DNA from: Lachnospiraceae bacterium | GTDB lineage: Bacteria; Bacillota; Clostridia; Lachnospirales; Lachnospiraceae | NCBI GenBank assembly: GCA_021199655.1 | Contig: JAJQHQ010000074.1 | Coordinates: 1-43,836 of the forward strand | Length of the DNA stretch: 43,836 nucleotides | Direction: 5' to 3' | Part shown: positions 32,131-40,205 of the stretch, one piece after another | How positions within the stretch are numbered: position 1 is the first letter of the stretch | Layout of the letters: every line of letters begins with the position of its first letter | Notes under the pieces: model-generated | What the model saw: only the letters and a program-made list of their open reading frames with translations | Told to the model about the DNA's origin: nothing | Databases searched by the model: none | Position numbers and translations under genes: made by a program

Positions 32131-33888
32131 TTATGAAAGACTCTGTGATTGCCTTTGCTCCTGCTCGAGTGTCCGCCCCTGGCCAAGTATGGAATCGACA
32201 TTCGAGCATACGGTGCGGAAGTCTTGCTTACTGTCCTTATAGTATTCATAGGTTTCCTGCTGGGACTTCTGCAGCTTCAGCAGTTTTTCTTTCCGCTCTT
32301 TAAGCAATTTCATGGATGGAAACTGTCCGTCCGGGTAATTCGCTTTCAGATATTTTACTGCTTCTTCGTATGCGGCGATTTCTGCGGAATGTTCCTGCCG
32401 GAACTGCTTTTTGTTCCTGGACTTGAGCATCTGTCCATAGACCGCTTTGTTTGCAAGGTACTGCCCGGTGTAGTGAATATTCTCGTTGACCACTTTGATC
32501 TGTGCTTCTGTAGTGTGGAGTGATTTCCTGCTTTCCGTTGCTTTCGCATTGAGCTTATCATAAGCAGCGCGGAGATCATCGCGGGAATCGTAACCCTGTT
32601 CCTGTACATAGGCAATCGTTTTTGCTATTTCCTTCAGGTTCGATATCTTTACTTTGCGGGCATAGTTCCGGTTTTGTTGCGCTTTCACACAAGTCTGCAG
32701 GTCAATCACAAGATGGAGATTTGACCGGATGTATAGAATCCGGATCGGGTCAGAACTATAATCGAATTCTGGATCAAAATCTGCGAATTGTCCTTTATCG
32801 GTGGTATCCGAGGAAGCATCGTGTACAGTTTTTCGCTTTTCGAATTTTCCGGAATCTGTGAAACTGTTCTCGTCTGCGGCTTTTTCTGATTTGCCGGGCC
32901 CCTTGGAATTCTCTGCGGACATATCCGCTTGTTTTTGGAATCCTGCGGTTTTGGCGTTTTCCAGAAACTGCGCTTCGAGAAAATCCTGCGTGTAGCGTGT
33001 CCCCAATGCTCTGTCTGAAATGTTTTTGTCACGTTCCGGATGCAGATAACTGTATCTGCCCCGTTTACGTCTTGTGCGGATTTTATATTTTTTGTACAGG
33101 AGAGACTGAAACATTTCATAGGACGTAGCAGTGGAAGCCGCATCATCAATTGCATCCCGGAGATATTGTTTCTGTGTCTGGAATTTTGTCTGCGCGGGAG
33201 TCAGCCCATCCTCGATGATCTTTTCATTGAGATTGTCCAGTTTTTTCTGGCCGCGCTTTTCTGCCCAGTATTCCCGGTCGGAGATTCTCTTTTCTGCAGG
33301 AGAGAGCAGGTCGACCTGGCTGAGATGTTCCCGTTCACACAGGTTCATCAAAAATTGTTTTTGATAGATCAGATACTCTTTCGTCAGATGGTGCTTATAT
33401 CCGGCGCGGCTGTCACATGGACGCTCGGCAAATTCCTGTGGAGGCACATCCAGTTTACGCAGGCTGTTGATGACGATATGGACGTGGATGTTCCCGCTTC
33501 CGTTGCTGCCGTCCATGTGGGTGCAGACGAGAGCCTGGTGGCCGGGAAACATCTTTTGGGCATATTCCATTCCGATTGCCTGCGCCCGTTCGCCCGTCAG
33601 ACCGTTTTCTATCTGGTCTGATGGATCAAAGCTGATGATGTAGTGGTGGGCCTTGATCTCATTGTATGTCTGGTTTTTGTGATACTGCGCATTTAGCATT
33701 TCGCATTCCACATCAAATGTTTCTGGACTACAGTTGATACCCTCCATGATAAATCCTTTGCGCAGATGCATCGCTCCGTTTTTATCGCGGAGGGGTTTCA
33801 TTGTTTTTTCATCATGCTCATATTTCAGATAATCGATGGCTGTCCGATAGTCGGAATTTTTAAGAGCGATGTGTTTCAGTATTGCCAT
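32131..33888 (-). CDS. Relaxase/mobilization nuclease (MOBP type)
   Basis: 585 residues. The N-terminal relaxase domain has MAILKHIALKNSDYRTAIDYLKYEHDE with candidate catalytic Tyr, AHHYIISFDPSDQ, and the metal-binding HMDGSNGSGNIHVHIVINS (about 123-141, the HxD..HxHxxxN three-His motif). A Lys/Glu-rich helical tail makes up the rest. The enzyme nicks oriT and pilots the transferred strand. MAILKH at 33888 is preceded by GGCGGGTG; a GTG at 33897 would add three residues. The start lies inside the 3' end of the MobC-like gene, so the two are coupled. The tail shows several acidic and Ser-rich stretches between 300 and 370. Confidence 0.9.
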   Translation of the reverse strand: MAILKHIALKNSDYRTAIDYLKYEHDEKTMKPLRDKNGAMHLRKGFIMEGINCSPETFDVECEMLNAQYHKNQTYNEIKAHHYIISFDPSDQIENGLTGERAQAIGMEYAQKMFPGHQALVCTHMDGSNGSGNIHVHIVINSLRKLDVPPQEFAERPCDSRAGYKHHLTKEYLIYQKQFLMNLCEREHLSQVDLLSPAEKRISDREYWAEKRGQKKLDNLNEKIIEDGLTPAQTKFQTQKQYLRDAIDDAASTATSYEMFQSLLYKKYKIRTRRKRGRYSYLHPERDKNISDRALGTRYTQDFLEAQFLENAKTAGFQKQADMSAENSKGPGKSEKAADENSFTDSGKFEKRKTVHDASSDTTDKGQFADFDPEFDYSSDPIRILYIRSNLHLVIDLQTCVKAQQNRNYARKVKISNLKEIAKTIAYVQEQGYDSRDDLRAAYDKLNAKATESRKSLHTTEAQIKVVNENIHYTGQYLANKAVYGQMLKSRNKKQFRQEHSAEIAAYEEAVKYLKANYPDGQFPSMKLLKERKEKLLKLQKSQQETYEYYKDSKQDFRTVCSNVDSILGQGRTLEQEQRQSQSLS

Positions 33889-34252
33889 GGAATTCACCCG
33901 CCATTCTTATCACTTCTTCCCGCAGGTCATGAAGCTCCGTAATGCACTGGCTGATCTGATTCTGCATCGCCAGGGAACGGGCACCGCCCATATGAAAGAA
34001 CTTCGCGATCTGGTTCAGGTTGTTTCCAATCTTTCCGAATTCCTCTGCCAGCTTCTGAATTTCCGGAAGGTCAGCAACAATGTTGTAGGTGATCTGCGGA
34101 GTTTCCATAAGCGAGCATTTTCGCACATAGACGGCTACCGGATAGCCGGTCTGTTTAGCATATCCTTTGATCAGTTCGTATTCAACGTCAGTGAACCGGA
34201 CCATGACCTGATGTCCGTGTTGTAAGGTTTCTTCTTTTTTCGGCCTTGCCAT
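33860..34252 (-). CDS. MobC-like relaxosome accessory protein
   Basis: 130 residues starting MARPKKEETLQHGHQVMVRF. A ribbon-helix-helix-like segment (VRFTDVEYELIKGYAKQTGYPVAVYVR) is followed by the MobC signature LAEEFGKIGNNLNQIAKFFH near residue 75 and a C-terminal helix. Such proteins bind oriT and help the relaxase load. AAAGGAG precedes ATG 34252. It overlaps the relaxase gene by 29 nt. The longer upstream frame to 34357 runs into the likely oriT and is not used. Confidence 0.88.
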   Translation of the reverse strand: MARPKKEETLQHGHQVMVRFTDVEYELIKGYAKQTGYPVAVYVRKCSLMETPQITYNIVADLPEIQKLAEEFGKIGNNLNQIAKFFHMGGARSLAMQNQISQCITELHDLREEVIRMAGEFHGNTETHRS

Positions 34253-34307
34253 AGATTCTCCTTTCGTTTCTGCACAGACGGCGCTGCGCCTGTGGTCATT
34301 TTTAATC

Positions 34308-34545
34308 TGTAACTGTGAAGGTACGGAACAGGCATATTGTTTTAAATGCGCAAGCATTTCCGGGAGAGTATGCTCTCGCGCTGCGACTGTTTATCAGGAG
34401 CCAAAACCGCACAGATATGAAAGTGCGGAACCACGCGCGCTGGGCTGTCCGAAGGATGGCACCTGGCGCGGATACGAGGGAATGGGGAGCGGAATCCCCA
34501 TCAAGATATGCCATAGTGCGAAAAACCACGAAGTGAGTTTTGAGT
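34308..34545. other. Probable origin of transfer (oriT)
   Basis: This gene-free stretch directly upstream of the mobC-relaxase operon has inverted repeats AAATGC-GCAA-GCATTT (34344-34359), GAGAG-TATG-CTCTC (34364-34377) and ATGGGGA-GCGGAA-TCCCCAT (34482-34501). Thirteen nt after the last comes TAGTGCG (34514-34520), which resembles the AGTGCG nick context of IncQ/IncP-type oriTs. A 73-codon open frame across it is probably fortuitous. Position relative to mobC is the strongest argument; the nick site is inferred. Confidence 0.55.
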
Positions 34546-34618
34546 TACTATAGGCGAATCTTGCTCTTGATTTGTCAGCCTTTCGTATTTGATGAAAAAA
34601 ACGGTTTAGCCCTTCCTA

Positions 34619-34735
34619 TTACGAGGACATGGCTGGGGCTTTTAGCAACATGAAAAATGGCCTGAGCTTCGGAAAATGAAAAAGAGCATCGAAGAAAAAA
34701 TCTTATTGCGAAATATTCCGAAGCTGTCCTCGTAA
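34619..34735. repeat. Nested long inverted repeat between oriT and the DUF6870 gene
   Basis: Outer arms TTACGAGGACA (34619-34629) and TGTCCTCGTAA (34725-34735) and inner arms AGCTTCGGAA (34665-34674) and TTCCGAAGCT (34716-34725) are perfect. The right arms are contiguous and the left arms are 35 nt apart. No coding sequence lies inside. Confidence 0.75.
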
Positions 34736-34803
34736 TGAAAAGGGATATTTTGTGGCAGCGGAAATATGGTGCAGCCACGGATTTGCGAAAGGGGGAAACG
34801 CAA

Positions 34804-35109
34804 ATGTCTGCAAAAACCTGTAATGAAACTCATGGTGGTTCATCTGAAAAGAGGAGAATGCCGTCACGGGAGGAACTTGAAAAGCTCGCCGGTGTGGATA
34901 TAAGGAAAATTGATATTTCCCAGCTGAATGATTTGGAGGAAGTGCGTATAGACAGGAACATGCCAAAACGCGACCGCATGGCCGACTACATCAGGCAGAT
35001 CGGGAACCCATACTGTTATCGGAGCCATGGCATCGCTGTGAAAATTTCATTTGCCGGAAAACGCACTCTGGAAGATTGTCTGTGTTCCTGTCTTCCGCTC
35101 GATGAGTGA
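34804..35109 (+). CDS. DUF6870-family small protein
   Basis: 101 residues. After a polar start, the conserved part reads LEKLAGVDIRKIDISQLNDLEEVRID, then MPKRDRMADYIRQIGNPYCYRSHGIAVKISFAG and LEDCLCSCL. This is the layout of DUF6870 proteins, found beside mobilization and recombinase genes in Lachnospiraceae elements, with no known function. ATG 34804 follows GGGGGAAA; the open frame extends to 34735, into the inverted repeat. Confidence 0.7.
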   Translation: MSAKTCNETHGGSSEKRRMPSREELEKLAGVDIRKIDISQLNDLEEVRIDRNMPKRDRMADYIRQIGNPYCYRSHGIAVKISFAGKRTLEDCLCSCLPLDE

Positions 35110-35160
35110 TGTGCTCCGTAAAAATTTCACAAATAATAAGAAAATCAACAAATTAAAGTG

Positions 35161-35189
35161 TTGACTTGCGGAAAAAACTGTGCGATAAT
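35161..35189 (+). promoter_or_regulatory. Promoter of the serine recombinase operon
   Basis: TTGACT (35161-35166), a 17-nt spacer and GATAAT (35184-35189), one mismatch per box from consensus. Transcription would begin near 35196. Confidence 0.75.
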
Positions 35190-35221
35190 ACTTCTGGGTC
35201 AAATCATAAAAAAGTTTTCAG

Positions 35222-35279
35222 AAGCCATAGGTTTCCTGGTTACAGCCGCAAGGCGAGTAAATAAGGAGGTCTATGGCTT
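35222..35279 (+). promoter_or_regulatory. Ribosome-site-sequestering hairpin of the recombinase operon
   Basis: Positions 35222-35237 pair with 35264-35279 in a continuous 16-bp stem: AAGCCATAG/CTATGGCTT, extended by GTTTCCT/AGGAGGT with three G-T pairs. The right arm contains the complete Shine-Dalgarno AGGAGGT and ends 1 nt before ATG 35281. Folded, it should block translation. No known riboswitch class was recognised. Confidence 0.7.
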
Positions 35280-35280
35280 T

Positions 35281-36928
35281 ATGTCTATTATTCAGGAACC
35301 AAATCTTACAGCAAAGTACCTTCGTATCTCACGGGACGATGGGGACAAGGCAGAAAGCGACAGCATCGGAGGACAGAGGAATCTGATCGACGACTATATC
35401 CGCCAGCATAAGGAATTGAAATCCTGCGGCGAGTATGTTGACGATGGATTCAGCGGGACAAATTTTGACCGGCCATCGTTTCAGCGTATGATCGAGGATG
35501 CCAAAAAGAAAAAAATCAACTGCATCATCGTGAAAGACCTTTCGCGTCTTGGCCGAAATTATATTGAGACCGGAAAATACATGAATCAGATTTTTCCCTT
35601 GCTCGGAATCCGGCTAATTGCAATCACTGACCATTATGACAGCATGGCAGAATCGGATGATGCCGACCAGATCATTGTTCCATTTAAGAACCTGATCAAT
35701 GACGCTTACTGCCGCGACATTTCCATCAAGATACGCAGCCAGCTTGATACCAAACGAAAGAACGGACAGTTCATTGGAAGTTTCACAACATATGGATACC
35801 GCAAGGATGAAAAAAAACAGAAACCATCTGGTGGTGGATGAATATGCGGCAGGCATTGTCCGTACCATCTTCCAGATGAAAAAAGAGGGCGTAAGCCAGC
35901 AGCATATCGCTGACCACCTGAACGGGATGGGAGTGCTGCCCCCGACAGAATATAAGCGGAGCTGCGGTATGAATTATAATAACGGTTTCCGCATTGGCGA
36001 AAATCCTGTGTGGAGCGCAGCCACTGTTACGCGAATTTTACGGAATGAGGTTTATACCGGCATGGTGGTGCAGGGAAAATTCCGGAAGATCAATTACAAG
36101 GTTCACAAACTTCAGGAGATTGGTGAAGACGAGTGGATCAGGGTTCCGGATATGCACGAGGCGGTCATCCCGCAGGAGACTTTTGATTGCGTACAGGAAT
36201 TACTGGAGCGCGACACGCGGACAGCGCCGGAGGAAGAAGCTGCGAACCTGTTTTCCGGGATGCTTCGTTGTGGGGACTGCGGGCAAAATATGGTGAGGCG
36301 CGCAACGAAGAAAAATGGGAAAAAGTATTTTTACTATCATTGCTCTACCTATAAAAGAGGCGACGGCTGCACTTCCCACATCATCAGCGAAGAGAAATTG
36401 AAAACTGCTGTGCTTGGGGCAATCCGTGACCAGGTGGAATTGCTTGTCGAAGCAGAAACCATCCTTTCCGCGATTGGGAATCTTCCGGAAAAAAGGATTG
36501 GCGTAAAAACGTTGGATGGCCAGCTTGCTCAATTACATAAGGAAGAGGGGCGTTATCTCGGGCTGAAAGCAAAACTATATCAGGATATGCAGGAACACGT
36601 AGTCAGCGCGGAGGAATATGCACAGATCAGCCAGAGGTTTAAAAAGAAGATTGAAGACGCGCGCCAGTCCATAGCAGAAGTCGAAGCAAAACGGAAACGT
36701 ATCCTCTCGGATGCCCGGCGGACGCGTCCGTGGATTGAGGAATTCAAAGCGTTCCAGAATATCGAATCGCTTGACCGTAGTGTTTTGATTTCTCTGGTGC
36801 GGGGGATCACAGTGTATGGAAAGGACTCCATAAAAATCGAGTTCCGATATGAAGATGAGATGATGGAATTGCTTGAATGTGCAACGGATGAGATTCCGGA
36901 ATCAGACGGGATTCCGGCAGCGCGATGA
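35281..36928 (+). pseudogene. Large serine recombinase 1, frame-disrupted at an A8 run
   Basis: Two frames together make a full large serine recombinase of about 548 residues. Frame one (to 35841) has the resolvase domain: KYLRISRDDGDKAESDSIGGQ with the catalytic Ser, YVDDGFSGTNFDRPSF and VKDLSRLGRNYIETG. It fails after YGYRKDEKK. The second frame, used from about 35822, has the recombinase domain (RNEVYTGMVVQGKFRK), the zinc ribbon (LRCGDCGQNM...YHCSTYKRGDGC) and the coiled coil. The run at 35810-35817 has eight A where seven would keep the frame. Sequencing error, a real indel or transcriptional slippage could each explain this. It is the first gene after the sequestering hairpin. Confidence 0.85.
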
Positions 36929-36947
36929 ATGGAAGGTGACTACGGCA

Positions 36948-38450
36948 ATGAGGTGTGTCAGTTATACAAGGGCGGTTTCCAACAGACCGTCGATGTCCGG
37001 TACGCAGACAGAAAGCATCATGGCGCAGAACCAACGGATACAGGATTTTGTAAAAGCCCATGGATGGAAGATTGAGAAAAAATACTCTGACCGGAAAAAA
37101 GATGGGAATGAAGAAACGGCGTTTCTGGAAATGAAAGCGGATGGGATGGCCAGAAAATATGACTGTGTGGTGATTGATTCTTTATACCTGTGCGGGAAAA
37201 AGATATCACTGGCTTCGGATTTATTTTCACTGGTGTTCCTGCCTGCAGGAATCCACTTCGCGGTCGTGGAAGACAATATTGTCTCTTCTGAAATGGATGC
37301 AAAGGATGCTATGCAATATCTGCAAAACAGAAGAGCGGAGTACAGGATAGCTGTGAGTACGGCCGGGGCAACGCGCAGGGCGGAGATGCGGCAGTATCCG
37401 AAATATGGATACCGTTATAACGGAGACAAGATGGAACTGCTTGTGGAGGAAGAAACGGCATCGGTCGTGAGGGAAATTTATAAGCTGGCAGTTGAGGGCA
37501 ACGGAGCAAAAAAAATAATGGAAATCCTGAACGGCAGGGAGACAGAGTCACCGCATGAGTATTTTCGTCGGCTGAGCTGGCCTGGCATCATGAAAAGCGA
37601 GCGTGAGGGAAAATGGAATATTTCGGAAATTAAAAAAATCCTCACGAATCGGCTTTATGTCGGAGAGTGGGAACGGACAGTGGGCGGTGAAAAGACCATT
37701 GTGCCTTGTCCTCCCATTATAGACAGGGAAGTTTTTCAGATCGTGGACGCAAAACGTGCGGAGAACAGGCGTTTTGAAAAAAACCAATACGGCAGTCAAA
37801 CGATTTTTACAAAGAAGATTTTCGACCAGGGAACAGGAATCCCCCTCTGCCTCCATGCGCATAACCAGCTTCAGGTGAAGATTTACAGGATGACCTATCC
37901 GAAACCGTCGGAAGTCTCGTATGAGAAATCATGGATATTGTTTTCGGAGGTGGAAGAACAGGTGATCTCGCAGCTTATGGCGGAATCGAAAAAAGCTGCG
38001 AAAGCCGTCAAGATGATCTCGTCAGATATTGGGATGGCAGCAAAAGAAGAACATATTCAATCCATCCGGGAAGAAGCACAGGGCGTTTTTGAAAAAATGC
38101 TCCTTCTGGAAGAGCAGGGACGTGTGGCTGGGAAATCCATTTCTTCTGGAGGAGCTGCAGCTGATATTGTTTCAGCAGCATCAGAATCCACGGATAATAT
38201 CGACAACGATTTTTGGATGCTTGACCAGAAACTTAAAGCGGCGGAAGAACAGATTGCCGCGATTGAAAAAACGTTCAGCCGGGAGAATCCATGGATACAG
38301 ATTTTTTCAGACATTGACCTGAGTGGGGGACTGACAAGAAAAATCGTAAACAAAGCGATTGAGCGGATTGAATGCGTCCGGTTTGAATTTGTGGAAGTGT
38401 TTTTTAAAGAACAGGAATGGTTCCATAAACTGCCGGGAGAATGGTTCTGA
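36948..38450 (+). CDS. Serine recombinase-like protein 2, catalytic motifs lost
   Basis: 500 residues in the position and overall layout of a large serine recombinase. The N-terminus reads MRCVSYTRAVSNRPSMSGTQ, then IQDFVKAHGWKIEKKYSDRK. Where active enzymes have VKDLSRLGR it reads CVVIDSLYLCGKK, so the conserved Arg residues are absent. The recombinase domain is recognisable (ILTNRLYVGEWERTVGG), but the CxxC zinc ribbon is gone except for one Cys (IPLCLHAH). A coiled-coil region precedes the C-terminus. GGAAGGTGA lies upstream of ATG 36948. The frame is open throughout, which argues for a kept non-catalytic role. Confidence 0.75.
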   Translation: MRCVSYTRAVSNRPSMSGTQTESIMAQNQRIQDFVKAHGWKIEKKYSDRKKDGNEETAFLEMKADGMARKYDCVVIDSLYLCGKKISLASDLFSLVFLPAGIHFAVVEDNIVSSEMDAKDAMQYLQNRRAEYRIAVSTAGATRRAEMRQYPKYGYRYNGDKMELLVEEETASVVREIYKLAVEGNGAKKIMEILNGRETESPHEYFRRLSWPGIMKSEREGKWNISEIKKILTNRLYVGEWERTVGGEKTIVPCPPIIDREVFQIVDAKRAENRRFEKNQYGSQTIFTKKIFDQGTGIPLCLHAHNQLQVKIYRMTYPKPSEVSYEKSWILFSEVEEQVISQLMAESKKAAKAVKMISSDIGMAAKEEHIQSIREEAQGVFEKMLLLEEQGRVAGKSISSGGAAADIVSAASESTDNIDNDFWMLDQKLKAAEEQIAAIEKTFSRENPWIQIFSDIDLSGGLTRKIVNKAIERIECVRFEFVEVFFKEQEWFHKLPGEWF

Positions 38451-38462
38451 GGAGGATTCGTG

Positions 38463-40151
38463 ATGGCAAGGAAGAGCAGACGCAAAAAAATCGAAGAAGT
38501 GAAAACAGAGGCCGTTTTCATTCCGGAAGTCGGCCGGGATGTGGTACAGATCAGGGCAGCAGCTTACGCGCGTCTTTCTGTAGATAAGGGTGACGATGAA
38601 AAAATCGAGACACAGATTGAACTGATCCATCAATACATTGAGGGGCATCCGGAGTTAACACTGGCTGATACTTACGTAGACAACGGATACAGCGGGACAA
38701 GTTTTGACAGGCCGGAGTTTAACCGCCTGATGGAAGATGTGAAAGCCGGGAGGATACATTGTATCGTAGTGAAAGACCTGTCACGCTTCGGGAGGGATTT
38801 TCTGGAGACAGGTTATTATCTGGAAACAGTGCTGCCGCATCTGAATGTCCGGTTCATTTCCATCAATGACGATTTTGACAGCAGCAGGGAGAGTGACCGG
38901 AACAGCATCGCAGTACCGATCAAGAATATTATCAATGAGCTTTACGCAAAAGAAGCATCAAAGAAGCAGACCGTATATTTTGAAATGTGCAGCAAAAACG
39001 GGAACAGGACGATCGAGAGGGGAACGTTTGGTTATGATGTAGATCGGACAAACAACGTTCTTGTTGTGAATCCCCTGACTGCCCCTTATGTCCGGATCAT
39101 TTTCCATTGGTTCCTGATGGGCTACACGACAGGGATGATCGCGCGGCGGCTGAATATGTTGGGTGCGCGGACACCGTTTTATTATAAGGCGATAGAAGAA
39201 AGATTAGCAGTGCCGGAAACGGACCGTTGGACATATGACCGTGTCAGTACAATCCTCCGGAACCAGACTTATGCGGGCGACACGGTTTATGGGAAAAGAC
39301 GGAAAATCCTGTATAAAAATGTGGACGCATACCATGCGAGACAGGAAGACTGGATCATCCATAAGGATACCCATGAGGCACTTGTGAACCGGGAAGATTT
39401 TGAAAAAGTGCAGGAGATGATGGACTCGACATCGAGAAAAATGAAAGCGGAAAAAACGGCGCTGACAGAGCAGAGGGAGAAATTTACGGATTTTTTCCCA
39501 AAGAAAGTGTGCTGTATGGAGTGCGGCGGCACAATGTTGTACAGTCGGTATTCAAGGGGCAAATATTGTGAGGAATTAAATGGTGCGGTTTACTGGTGCA
39601 AGGGCAACGGCGTCTCAAAGGAATGCAGGCAGAAAATCCACGAAGATTATCTGAAAGTCATTGTGATGGATCAGATACGGAACCTCGTGAAGACTGTATG
39701 CGATAAACGGAAGCTCCTGAAACAGATACAGTCCGGGCAGAGCAGTCCTGCTGCGGTTACTGCCCTCCGCAGGAGCGTATCCGACCTTGCAGAAAAATTA
39801 TCCCATACAGTAGGAGCGAGGGAAAGCCTGTATGAAAACCTGCAGGAGGGGATCATCGACCAGGAGGAGTACCGAATGCTGAAAGAACATTATATCCTGG
39901 AAGAGCAGAGCCTGAAAAAAGAGATTGCGGATGTGGAGGAAAAAAAGAGGGCTGTTATGCGGAAACTGGGACGCTGTCTGGAGCTTGCGGAGCATCTGGA
40001 AGAATTCATGGACAGGCAGGAACTCGATCAGGAGATGGCAAGGGAATTTATCGATCGTATCTATGTAAGCTCCAGCGGGAAGATTGAAATCCGTTTTACC
40101 TGTGGGGATGTGTTTGCCGATCTGGCGGAGCTGACGGAGGATGTACAGTAA
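38463..40151 (+). CDS. Large serine recombinase 3
   Basis: 562 residues with every expected element. After a basic N-terminal tail come AAAYARLSVDKGDDEKIETQ with catalytic Ser, YVDNGYSGTSFDRPEF, VVKDLSRFGRDFLETGYYL, a recombinase domain (ILRNQTYAGDTVYGKRR), a zinc ribbon (CCMECGGTM...YWCKGNGVSKEC) and a coiled coil (about 420-510). It should catalyse integration or excision by 2-bp staggered cuts. GAGGAGG overlaps the stop of recombinase 2, so the genes are coupled. Confidence 0.92.
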   Translation: MARKSRRKKIEEVKTEAVFIPEVGRDVVQIRAAAYARLSVDKGDDEKIETQIELIHQYIEGHPELTLADTYVDNGYSGTSFDRPEFNRLMEDVKAGRIHCIVVKDLSRFGRDFLETGYYLETVLPHLNVRFISINDDFDSSRESDRNSIAVPIKNIINELYAKEASKKQTVYFEMCSKNGNRTIERGTFGYDVDRTNNVLVVNPLTAPYVRIIFHWFLMGYTTGMIARRLNMLGARTPFYYKAIEERLAVPETDRWTYDRVSTILRNQTYAGDTVYGKRRKILYKNVDAYHARQEDWIIHKDTHEALVNREDFEKVQEMMDSTSRKMKAEKTALTEQREKFTDFFPKKVCCMECGGTMLYSRYSRGKYCEELNGAVYWCKGNGVSKECRQKIHEDYLKVIVMDQIRNLVKTVCDKRKLLKQIQSGQSSPAAVTALRRSVSDLAEKLSHTVGARESLYENLQEGIIDQEEYRMLKEHYILEEQSLKKEIADVEEKKRAVMRKLGRCLELAEHLEEFMDRQELDQEMAREFIDRIYVSSSGKIEIRFTCGDVFADLAELTEDVQ

Positions 40152-40205
40152 TAGTATGGGGCAGCGGTTATCTCTGCCCGGAAGAAAAAGAGGTGAATGG
40201 GCATT

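Noticed and set aside
34315-34536. 73-codon frame MKVRNRHIVLNAQ...
   Set aside because: It overlaps the inverted repeats of the likely oriT and the composition is not protein-like; kept as oriT.
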